Notes under the pieces: model-generated
Databases searched by the model: none
Seen by the model: the letters and a program-made list of their open reading frames with translations, nothing else
What the model was told of the DNA's origin: nothing
Program-made: the position numbers and the translations under genes
In this document: positions 1 to 7,381 of the stretch, piece after piece
How positions within the stretch are numbered: the first letter of the stretch is position 1
Layout of the letters: every line of letters begins with the position of its first letter
Assembly (NCBI GenBank): GCA_015494165.1
Contig: WGBS01000002.1
Location: forward strand, 1 to 8,503
DNA length: 8,503 bases
DNA from: Gammaproteobacteria bacterium
GTDB lineage: Bacteria; Pseudomonadota; Gammaproteobacteria; S144-34
Direction: 5' to 3'

Positions 1-1
1 C

Positions 2-580
2 GCCATGACCGGCGCCTCCGGCGCGGCCTACGGGCTGCGCCTGCTCGAGTGCCTGCTCGGGGGCGGGCGCGAGGTCTGGTTCCTGGTCTCGGAGCCGGGG
101 CAGGTCGTGATCTCGATGGAGACCGACCTGCGCCTGCCGGGGCGCCCCGCGGAGATGGAGCGCGTGCTCGCCGAGCGCTACGGCGGGCAAGGGCGCCTGC
201 GCGTCTTCGGCCAGAAGCAGTGGACCGCCCCGCTCGCGAGCGGCTCCGGGGCGCCCGCGGCGATGGTCGTCTGTCCCTGCACCACGGGCACCCTCGCCGC
301 CATCGCCTCCGGGCACTCGTCCAGCCTCATCGAGCGCGGCGCCGACGTGACGCTCAAGGAGGGGCGGCCCCTGATCCTCGTCGTGCGCGAGACGCCGCTC
401 TCGGCCATCCACCTGGAGAACATGCTGCGGCTGGCGCGCGCCGGTGCCGTCATCCTGCCGGCCTGCCCCGGCTTCTATCACGGCCCGCGCTCGGTGGACG
501 ACCTCGTCGACTTCGTGGTGGCGCGCGTGCTCGACCGGCTGGGGGTGCCCCACGCGCTCGTGCCGCCCTGGGGCGGCTGA
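2..580 (+). CDS. ubiX: UbiX flavin prenyltransferase, 5'-truncated by window edge
   Basis: UbiX joins dimethylallyl phosphate to FMN, making the prenylated FMN cofactor that UbiD decarboxylases need in ubiquinone synthesis. Counting from the ATG at position 5 as residue 1, I see the FMN-binding GASG (3-6), Glu39 in METD, the CPCTTGTL loop (90-97), Arg111, Lys118, RET (128-130), GFYH (156-159) and a Trp near the C-terminus (189). These align with the residues I recall as functional in Pseudomonas aeruginosa UbiX (Ser15, Glu49, Arg122, Lys129, Arg139/Glu140, Tyr169, Trp200), so the enzyme looks intact. The ATG at 5 is almost surely internal: the family has about 10 residues of beta-strand before AMTGASG, and the frame stays open to the edge (codon GCC at 2-4). 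The true start therefore lies outside the window. The last 103 bases are overlapped by the convergent DedA-fusion gene. Confidence 0.95.
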   Translation, partial: AMTGASGAAYGLRLLECLLGGGREVWFLVSEPGQVVISMETDLRLPGRPAEMERVLAERYGGQGRLRVFGQKQWTAPLASGSGAPAAMVVCPCTTGTLAAIASGHSSSLIERGADVTLKEGRPLILVVRETPLSAIHLENMLRLARAGAVILPACPGFYHGPRSVDDLVDFVVARVLDRLGVPHALVPPWGG

Positions 581-2580
581 GGCGCGCGCACCAGCAGCAC
601 CGGCCCGGTCCAGGGCGCCGGCGGCGGCCGGCGCACGGTGCGGGTGACGAGGCCGGCCGCGGCGAGGTCCGCGCGCAGCCGCTCGAGCCCGCGCGTGAAG
701 CCGCCGCCGGTCGCGGGGTAGGCGAACAGGCCGAAGGGGCTGCGGCGCTCGAGTCGCGCCACATAGCCGGTCCACAGCGGCCCCCCCCCGGGCACGAGGC
801 GCACGCGCGCGTCCCACAGGCGCAGCACCCAGACCCGCCCCTGCTCCGCGCGCAGCCAGGCGTGGCGCTCGTGCGCGCCCGCGTGCACCTGGGGCGGCAG
901 GGGGAGCTCGGCGAGCGGGGCCTCGGGCTGCAGGTAGCGCAGCGCGCCCAAGGCATGCAGGCGCTGCGCCCGCCGCCAGCCGGCCGCCTCGAGGGCGCGG
1001 CCGACCTCCGCTTCCGGGGCCGCCCACTGCACGGTCAGCGGCTGCGCCGCCCCGCCGCGCAGGTCCTCGCGCAGCGCCGGCAGGCGGCTCCACGCGCTTT
1101 CCCACCACGCCGCCGCCTCCATCACCACGACCGGGGGGCGCGGCGGCGGCCAGCGCGCGAGCTCGCGCGCCACGCCCCCGCTCGCCGCCAGCGCCGTCCA
1201 CGCGGCGGCGAGCGTGAGGAGGGTCACGGCGGCGGCGCCCGGGACCGGGCGCGGCGGCGTATGCCGCCGCCAGGCGATCGCCACGGCCGCCACCCACGCG
1301 GTGCCGAGGGCGAGCGCACCGAGCACGTCCGTCAGCCAGTGCGCGCCGAGGTAGAGCCGCGACAGCCCCACGCCGAGGGCGAGCAGGCCGGCGCCGGCGT
1401 AGGCGAGCCAGCGCCACTCGGGCCGCAGCCCGCGCGCGACGACCGCCGCCGCGAGCCCGTAGACGGCGACGCTCATCAGGGTGTGGCCGCTGGGGAAGGC
1501 GTATCCGGCCCAAGCCTCCGCGCCCGGCAGCGGGCGTGGCACGCGCGTGGCATGCTTGAGGACCTGCACCAGCAGCTCGGCGCCCGCGACGCCGCCCGCC
1601 CAGTGGGCGAGCGCGCGCCAGTCGCGGCGCGCGGCGAGCCACAGGGCCAGCGCCGTGGCCACCGCCCCCCACACGCGCGCGTCGCCCGCGAGCGTGATGG
1701 CGGCCATGAGGCGGTCCGCCCAGGGCGTGCGCAGCGCCTGCATGAGCCCGTGCAGGGCGCGGTCGAGGCCGGCGCCCGCCCCGGCGCCGGAGAGGGCGAG
1801 GGCCGCCGCGAAGGCCCAGCCGCAGGCGGCGAGCAGCAGCACCAGCAGGGCGAGGCCGCGGAACTCCGGGTGCGTGGGGTCGGCGAGCGCCGCGCCCGGC
1901 TCGCCGAGCCAGCGGTGCGCGCGGCTCCAGCGCGCGAGCGCCGCGAGCAGCGCCCCGGCGTGCGGCTGCAGGGCCAGCGTCAGGCGCCGCAAGGCCACGG
2001 CGGCGAGCCACAGGAGCGCGACCAGGGCAGCGAGCAGGGCGGCGAGGCGCGCCGCCACCTCCGCCGCCACGGCGAGCGAGGCCGCGAACACCGTGCCCGG
2101 CAGCACGTAGACCGGCGCCCACGCCAGGGCGGCGGCGACATCCACGGCCACGAAGCGTCCCGCGCCCATGCCGAGCATGCCCGCCACGGCCGGCACCACC
2201 GGCCGCAGCGGGCCCACGAAGCGGCCCAGCAGCACGCCCTTGCCGCCATGGCGGCGGAAGAAGCCGCGCCCGCGCGCGAGCAGCTCGGGGTGGCGCCGCA
2301 GCGGCCAGCGCGCGGCGAGCGCCTCGCCGTAGCGCCGCCCGAGCCAGTAGCTCACGAGGTCGCCCGCCACGGCGCCGGCCGCGGCCCACAGCAACGTCGG
2401 CCCGAGGGGGATGGCGCCGAGGCCCGCGAGCGCGCCCGCCACGAACATGAGCGCCGCGCCCGGAAAGACGATCCCGACGAGGGCGAGCGACTCGACGAGG
2501 CTCGCGAGGAAGACCAGGGGCCCCGCCCAGGCGGCGTGGGCCCGCACAAAGGTCAAGGCCTCCGCGAGGGGGAGCTCCAT
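478..2580 (-). CDS. DedA / PAP2 phosphatase / LssY_C fusion membrane protein
   Basis: A 700-residue polytopic membrane protein with three domains. Residues ~1-165 are DedA-like (VTT/SNARE-associated family): Glu30, FPG (39-41) and the arginine motif GRFVGPLRPVVPAVAG, with Arg120 and Arg126 spaced as in E. coli YqjA. The acidic residue that normally follows PG is Ala42 here. Residues ~240-440 are a PAP2 phosphatase with the complete signature: Lys342-x6-Arg349-Pro350, PSGH (363-366) and SR-x5-H-x3-D (Ser407, Arg408, His414, Asp418). Residues ~484-665 resemble LssY_C, with LTVQWA (515-520), EAAGW (531-535) and HERHAW (570-575). PAP2 enzymes dephosphorylate lipid phosphates such as undecaprenyl pyrophosphate; DedA proteins are linked to lipid-carrier flipping. 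A lipid-carrier phosphatase/recycling role is inference. Residues after ~667 are Ser/Thr/Arg-rich and encoded antisense to ubiX, so they are probably a run-on tail. It is the last gene of the minus-strand run, 9 bases after the MFS gene, and has its own TATAAT box. Confidence 0.9.
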   Translation of the reverse strand: MELPLAEALTFVRAHAAWAGPLVFLASLVESLALVGIVFPGAALMFVAGALAGLGAIPLGPTLLWAAAGAVAGDLVSYWLGRRYGEALAARWPLRRHPELLARGRGFFRRHGGKGVLLGRFVGPLRPVVPAVAGMLGMGAGRFVAVDVAAALAWAPVYVLPGTVFAASLAVAAEVAARLAALLAALVALLWLAAVALRRLTLALQPHAGALLAALARWSRAHRWLGEPGAALADPTHPEFRGLALLVLLLAACGWAFAAALALSGAGAGAGLDRALHGLMQALRTPWADRLMAAITLAGDARVWGAVATALALWLAARRDWRALAHWAGGVAGAELLVQVLKHATRVPRPLPGAEAWAGYAFPSGHTLMSVAVYGLAAAVVARGLRPEWRWLAYAGAGLLALGVGLSRLYLGAHWLTDVLGALALGTAWVAAVAIAWRRHTPPRPVPGAAAVTLLTLAAAWTALAASGGVARELARWPPPRPPVVVMEAAAWWESAWSRLPALREDLRGGAAQPLTVQWAAPEAEVGRALEAAGWRRAQRLHALGALRYLQPEAPLAELPLPPQVHAGAHERHAWLRAEQGRVWVLRLWDARVRLVPGGGPLWTGYVARLERRSPFGLFAYPATGGGFTRGLERLRADLAAAGLVTRTVRRPPPAPWTGPVLLVRAPQPPQGGTSAWGTPSRSSTRATTKSTRSSTERGP
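781..789 (-). repeat. Nine-G homopolymer inside the LssY_C-coding region
   Basis: Nine consecutive C on the plus strand read as GGG GGG GGG (Gly598-600) in the DedA-PAP2-LssY_C gene. LssY_C-like sequence continues in the same frame on both sides, so the length shown here is in frame. Such tracts are prone to slippage in replication and to sequencing length errors. Confidence 0.85.
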
Positions 2581-2588
2581 GCGCGGCG

Positions 2589-2594
2589 ATTATA
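2589..2594 (-). promoter_or_regulatory. Perfect -10 box (TATAAT) 8 nt before the DedA-fusion ATG
   Basis: On the minus strand CCTATAATC is followed by seven bases and then the ATG at 2580. A start point 6-9 bases after the box would fall on or next to the A of ATG, and no Shine-Dalgarno sequence lies between (the spacer is CGCCGCGC). I see no convincing -35 hexamer at 16-18 bases and no TGn extension. The TAA stop of the upstream MFS gene (2592-2590) lies inside the box. Read as an internal operon promoter giving a leaderless transcript; the promoter activity is inferred. Confidence 0.55.
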
Positions 2595-3750
2595 GGGCCG
2601 CCGTCCGCGGTGCCCGGGCGAGCGCCAGGGCGGCCGCGGCCGCCCCGAGCGCGGCCGCGCTGAGGGCGCTCGCCAGGCCGGCGAGCTGCCACACGGCGCC
2701 GATCCAGACGCCGGCGGGCAGCGCCGCCAGGCCGGTCGCGAGGTGGTACCAGCCGTAGGCGCTGCCCCGCCAGCGCTCGCTCACCGCCCCGGCGACGAAG
2801 GCGCGCTCCGCCGCCTCGGTGGCGGCGGTGGCCCCGGCGTAGGCGGCGAGCGCGAGGAGGCTCGCCGCTGCCCCCGCGGTCCACGGCATGAGCGCGAGCA
2901 GGGCCGCGCGCAGGCCCCAGCCGGTCACCACCACCGCGCGCGGTCCGAGGCGGTCGGCGAGGCGCCCGCAGGGCAGCGCCACCAGCGCCCGCACCGCGTG
3001 CAGGCCCGCCCACAGGAGCGGCACCGACACCGGCGGGAAGCCCTTGGCCGCGAGCCACAGCACCACGAAGGCGTCCGGCAGCTCGGCGGCCTTGGCGAGG
3101 CCCGCGGCACTCACCAGCCGCCGCATCGGCGCGGGGAGGTCCTTCCAGGCCGGCAGCCGCGCGGCGGGTCCCGGTGAGGCGGGGCGGCGCGGCTCGCGCA
3201 CGCCGACGGCGAGGAGCGCCACCGCCAGGGCTCCGGGCACGGCCGAGAGCAGAAAGACCTCGCGCGTGGCGAGCCCGGCGGCGAGCAGCGCGCTCGCCGC
3301 CAGCGGCCCGGCGACGGCGCCGAGGTGGTCCAGCGCGCGCTGCAGCCCGAAGGCGCGCCCGCGCACCGCGGGCGGCGTGACCGCGGCGATCAGGGCGTCG
3401 CGCGGGGCGCTGCGCAGGCCCTTGCCCACGCGGTCGCCCGCGCGCAGCGCGAGCACGACGGGCCAGGCGCCGGCGAGCCCGATGAGCGGACGCAGGGCGT
3501 TGGAGAGGCCGTAGCCGGCGAGCGTCAGGCCCTTGAGGGGCAGGCCGCGGTCGGCGAGGCGCCCGGCCACGAGCCGCAGCAGGCTGGAGAGGGTCTCGGC
3601 CACCCCCTCGATCAGCCCCACCGCCGCGGCGCCCGCGCCCAGACCCGCAGTCAGGAACAGCGGCAGCAGCGGGGCGATCATGTCGCTCGCCGCGTCGTTG
3701 AGCAGGCTCACGCCTCCCAGCACGACGACGGCGCCGGGCAGGCGGGCCAC
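2590..3750 (-). CDS. Major facilitator superfamily transporter
   Basis: A 386-residue, highly hydrophobic inner-membrane protein with the usual length and two-fold layout of a 12-helix MFS carrier. The loop 2-3 motif GRLADR occurs at 63-68 and again in the second half at 262-267, reflecting the internal duplication. SLLNDAASDMIAPLLPLFL-type sequence in helix 1 (15-33) and GDRVGKGLRSAPRDAL (105-120) after helix 4 are typical of an uncharacterised MFS_1 subgroup with a GKGxRxAPRDAL loop. A polar linker (~186-210) separates the halves. The start is a GTG 7 bases after the hemL stop; it has no clear Shine-Dalgarno, so translation may depend on ribosomes finishing hemL. The stop TAA sits within the -10 box of the next gene. 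The substrate cannot be read from sequence; a link to thiamine or tetrapyrrole traffic rests on position only. Confidence 0.88.
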   Translation of the reverse strand: MARLPGAVVVLGGVSLLNDAASDMIAPLLPLFLTAGLGAGAAAVGLIEGVAETLSSLLRLVAGRLADRGLPLKGLTLAGYGLSNALRPLIGLAGAWPVVLALRAGDRVGKGLRSAPRDALIAAVTPPAVRGRAFGLQRALDHLGAVAGPLAASALLAAGLATREVFLLSAVPGALAVALLAVGVREPRRPASPGPAARLPAWKDLPAPMRRLVSAAGLAKAAELPDAFVVLWLAAKGFPPVSVPLLWAGLHAVRALVALPCGRLADRLGPRAVVVTGWGLRAALLALMPWTAGAAASLLALAAYAGATAATEAAERAFVAGAVSERWRGSAYGWYHLATGLAALPAGVWIGAVWQLAGLASALSAAALGAAAAALALARAPRTAAL

Positions 3751-3757
3751 GGCGGGC

Positions 3758-5034
<1,277 letters not shown>

Positions 5035-5038
<4 letters not shown>

Positions 5039-5694
5039 GCCTCCCTCCCTTCGCCCGCCGCGGCGGCGGGGGCCTCGTACAGCCGCGCAATGGCGCGCGC
5101 CGCCGCCTCCGGGTCCGGCGCGGCCAGCACCCCGCTCGCCACGGCGAGGAGGTCGGCGCCCGCGGCGGCGACCTCGCCGGCGTTGGCGGGCGTGATGCCG
5201 CCGATGGCGCACACCGGAACGCCGAGCGCGGCCCGGGCCTCGCCCAGCAGCGCGAGCGGCGCGCGCACCGCCCCGGGCTTGGTGGGCGAGGGGAAGACGC
5301 TGCCGAAGGCCACGTAGTCGGCGCCCGCGGCGGCCGCGGCGCGCGCGAGCGGCAGCGCATTGTAGCAGGAGGCCCCCACCAGGGCCCCGGCGCCGAGCGC
5401 CGCGCGCGCGGCGGCGACGGAAGGATCGTCGCGGCCCACGTGGACGCCGTCGGCGCCCGCCTCGCGCGCGAGCGCGGGGTCGTCGTTGACGAGGAAGGGC
5501 ACGCCGCACGCGCGGCACAGGGCGGCCAGCGCGCGTGCCGTGGCGAGCCGCGTGCGGGCGTCGGCTTCCTTGTCGCGGTACTGCACGAGCACGGCGCCGC
5601 CGGCGATGGCGGCCTCGACCGCCTCCGCCAAGCGCGCGCGCGCGACCACCGAGGCGTCGGCGATCAGGTAGAGGCCCCGCGGGAGGCGGCTCAT
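5035..5694 (-). CDS. thiE: Thiamine-phosphate synthase
   Basis: ThiE couples HMP pyrophosphate with the thiazole phosphate to give thiamine phosphate. The 219-residue product fits a single TIM barrel of normal size: PRGLYLIAD at the N-terminus (5-13), QYRDK (38-42) binding pyrophosphate, VNDDP (69-73) with the metal-binding Asp, GVHVGRDD (83-90), GASCYN (107-112, where many homologues have GxSxH), YVAFGSVFPSPTKPG (127-141) with the Ser/Thr-x-Thr-Lys thiazole-phosphate loop, and IGGI (164-167) closing the phosphate site. The reading frame continues upstream past 6200, but the ATG at 5694 matches the family N-terminus and overlaps the thiD stop as ATGA. Its own stop overlaps the hemL start in the same way. 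The Ala/Glu-rich tail (208-219) is unremarkable. Confidence 0.95.
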
Positions 5695-6503
5695 GGCCGT
5701 TCCTCGCGTGCCCAGAACAGGCGGTTCGGGATGCGTTGCCCGCCGCCCGCGCGGTAGGCGGCGCGCAGCGCCTCGTGGGTGTACTGCTGCGCCTGGTGGG
5801 CGGCGCCGAAGACCTCGCGCCCCTGCGCGAGCAGCCCCGCCAGCGCCGCGGCCAGCGTGCAGCCCGAGCCGTGGAAGGCCCCGGGCAGCCGCTCCCAGCG
5901 GAAGGTCTCGAGCAGCCGGCGGCCGCCGTAGAGGCGGTTGACGACCTCGGGCCCGCCGGCGTCGCCCCCCGTGAGCAGCACGTACTCCGCACCTGCCTCG
6001 AGCAGGGCCAGCGCCGCCGCCTCCGGGCTGTCGGCCTCGGGCACCAGGCGCAGGGCCTCGGACCCGTTCGGGGTGACGACGGTGGCGAGCGGCACCAGCA
6101 GGGCGCGCAGTGCCTCCTCGAGACCGGGCTCGGCGAGCGCGCCGCCGCCGCCCGCGGCCAGCACCGGGTCGAGCACCACGGGCAGCTCCGGGTGCTCGGC
6201 CAGCGCCGTGTGCAGGCACTCGGCGGCGGTGCGCGTGCCGACCATGCCGATCTTGACCGCCGCCACCGGCATGTCCTCGAGCACCGCGCGCACCTGCTCC
6301 ACCAGCATGCCCGGAGCGACCGGCTCGAAGCCGAGGGCGCGGGCGGTGCTCTGCACCGTGAGGGCGGTCGCGACCGGCGCCGCGTGGCAGCCCTGGCTGG
6401 CGATGGCCTCGAGGTCGGCGGCGAGCCCCGCGCCGCCCGTCGGGTCCAGGCCGGAGCAGGCCAGCACCACCGGCACCGCGGGCGTGTCCGTGGGGATGCC
6501 CAT
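5691..6503 (-). CDS. thiD: Hydroxymethylpyrimidine / phosphomethylpyrimidine kinase
   Basis: ThiD phosphorylates HMP and then HMP phosphate, giving the pyrimidine pyrophosphate used by ThiE. The 270-residue ribokinase-fold protein shows SGLDPTGGAGLAADLEA (17-33), TVQST (49-53; usually VQNT), VKIGM (83-87), LDPVLAAGGGGAL (111-123), TPNGSEAL (144-151, nucleotide binding), LLTGGD (176-181) and HGSGCTLAAALA (211-222) with Cys215 and the oxyanion loop. The AGGGGAL and HGSGCTLA forms match the Pseudomonas-type ThiD rather than E. coli ThiD. It heads the minus-strand operon. The ATG at 6503 is supported by a perfect TATAAT box 8 bases upstream and by the N-terminal fit; there is no ribosome-binding site, so the mRNA is probably leaderless. 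With a start point at or near the ATG there is no room for a TPP riboswitch. Confidence 0.95.
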   Translation of the reverse strand: MGIPTDTPAVPVVLACSGLDPTGGAGLAADLEAIASQGCHAAPVATALTVQSTARALGFEPVAPGMLVEQVRAVLEDMPVAAVKIGMVGTRTAAECLHTALAEHPELPVVLDPVLAAGGGGALAEPGLEEALRALLVPLATVVTPNGSEALRLVPEADSPEAAALALLEAGAEYVLLTGGDAGGPEVVNRLYGGRRLLETFRWERLPGAFHGSGCTLAAALAGLLAQGREVFGAAHQAQQYTHEALRAAYRAGGGQRIPNRLFWAREERP

Positions 6504-6511
6504 CGGCCCGG

Positions 6512-6517
6512 ATTATA
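6512..6517 (-). promoter_or_regulatory. Perfect -10 box (TATAAT) 8 nt before the thiD ATG
   Basis: Minus-strand CCTATAATC is followed by seven bases and the thiD ATG at 6503, the same 9-mer and spacing as at the DedA-fusion gene. The 8-base spacer (CCGGGCCG) holds no Shine-Dalgarno sequence. No good -35 match is visible at 16-18 bases upstream. It lies in the 94-base gap between thiD and the divergent rubredoxin gene, so it is the likely promoter of the thiD-thiE-hemL operon. Confidence 0.65.
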
Positions 6518-6597
6518 GGCTCCGCGCTTCCGGCCGCGGGCGGCGCGTGCCAGAATGACCCGCCCCCAGGGGGAGGAGCGGGAGAGCGGACGAAGCG

Positions 6598-6774
6598 ATG
6601 GACCAGCCCTATCGCAAGTTCATGTGCGTCATCTGCGGCTTCATCTACGACGAGGAGAAGGGCCTGCCCGAGGAGGGCATCCCGCCCGGCACGCGCTGGG
6701 AGGACGTGCCCGAGAACTGGCGCTGCCCCGACTGCGGCGCCGCCAAGGAAGACTTCGAGATGGTCGAGGTCTGA
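6598..6774 (+). CDS. Rubredoxin
   Basis: A 58-residue small electron carrier that holds one iron in four cysteines. The two knuckles are CVIC (Cys10, Cys13) with the following GFIYD, and CPDC (Cys43, Cys46) with GAAKEDFE. GLPEEGIPPGTRWEDVPENW (22-41) between them carries the canonical PGTxWEDVPxxW core that packs on the metal site. All ligands are present and the length is typical. The upstream gap (6504-6597) has a purine-rich leader (GGGGGAGGAG and GGAGAG at 6569-6586) and a weak -10-like CAGAAT at 6551 in a GTGCCAGAAT context, so this gene seems to have a conventional leader, unlike divergent thiD. Rubredoxins pass electrons to partners such as alkane hydroxylases, oxygen or superoxide reductases; no such partner is in the window. 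The aldolase-family gene follows after 4 bases. Confidence 0.96.
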   Translation: MDQPYRKFMCVICGFIYDEEKGLPEEGIPPGTRWEDVPENWRCPDCGAAKEDFEMVEV

Positions 6775-6778
6775 GGCC

Positions 6779-7381
6779 GTGGGCGACCCGCGCCGCGAGC
6801 TGGTGCGCTACTACCGCTGGCTGCGGCGCTACGGCCTCAACGACTCCCACAGCGGCAACGCCTCGGTGCGCGACGGCGACACCGTGTGGGTGACGCCCAC
6901 GGGCGCCTGCGCCGATCTCCTGCGGCCGGGTGACCTGGTCGCCTGCCGCCTCGGCGAGCCGCCGCCCGAGGGCGCCTCCCTCGACGCCGGCATCCACCTC
7001 GCCGTCTACGAGGCCGCGCCCGGCACCGGCGCGGTCCTGCACGGCCACGGCCCGCACGCCATCGCCCTCAGCATGGGCTGCGGCGCGCGCCTGCGCCTCG
7101 CCGACTTCGAGGGCGCCTACTACTTCCGGGAGGGGGTGCCGGTGGTGGACGTCGCGCTCGAGGGCTACCGCGAGGAGGCGCCGCGACGCGTCGCGGAGGC
7201 GCTGCGCGCGGAGGTGGCCTGCCTCATGCGCGGCCACGGCATCTACGCGCGCGGCGAGACGCTCGAGCGCGCCTACAAGTGGGTATGCACGGTCGAGTCC
7301 GCGGCGCGGACGACGTGGCTCGCGCGCGCCCTCAGGGTCTCCCCACCCGGCGGAACTCCACCCGCGCGCGACCGTCCTTGA
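6779..7381 (+). CDS. Class II aldolase/adducin family protein
   Basis: A 200-residue cytoplasmic protein of the family that contains L-fuculose-phosphate aldolase, ribulose-phosphate epimerase and MtnB. Seen: SGNASVR (25-31, the usual GNxS phosphate loop), VTPTGA (38-43), LRPGDLV (48-54), the zinc-binding HxH as HGH (His88, His90) and the third ligand in RGHG (His153). The family's catalytic acid, normally Glu in SSExxxH, is Asp69 here (SLDAGIH). The start is a GTG at 6779, 4 bases after the rubredoxin stop; GAGG-type purines at the end of the rubredoxin gene could serve as ribosome-binding site. The last ~17 residues (Pro/Arg-rich) are encoded opposite the end of the Sel1-repeat gene and are probably a run-on tail. 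The substrate cannot be assigned: a sugar-phosphate aldolase is most likely, MtnB-like dehydratase is possible. Confidence 0.85.
   Translation: MGDPRRELVRYYRWLRRYGLNDSHSGNASVRDGDTVWVTPTGACADLLRPGDLVACRLGEPPPEGASLDAGIHLAVYEAAPGTGAVLHGHGPHAIALSMGCGARLRLADFEGAYYFREGVPVVDVALEGYREEAPRRVAEALRAEVACLMRGHGIYARGETLERAYKWVCTVESAARTTWLARALRVSPPGGTPPARDRP

Noticed and set aside
5..7. ATG at position 5 as the ubiX start
   Set aside because: It corresponds to the Met of the AMTGASG motif, about ten residues inside UbiX; starting here would remove the first beta-strand, and the frame is open to the window edge.
49..2595. 848-codon plus-strand open frame opposite the DedA-fusion gene and overlapping ubiX
   Set aside because: It is Arg/Ala/Gly/Pro-rich with no domain pattern; long antisense frames are expected where stop codons are rare in GC-rich DNA, and the opposite strand carries clear PAP2 and DedA motifs.
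5535..6518. 327-codon plus-strand frame opposite thiE and thiD
   Set aside because: Shadow of thiD/thiE; rich in Arg, Ala, Gln and Gly with no family signature.
6528..6556. TTCCGG-N17-CAGAAT as a rubredoxin promoter
   Set aside because: The -35 matches consensus in only two positions and the -10 in four; position is reasonable but not enough to list as a feature.
6563..6573. CCCCCAGGGGG palindrome upstream of rubredoxin as a hairpin or operator
   Set aside because: With a single-base centre it cannot fold as a normal hairpin, and short C/G palindromes are common at this base composition.
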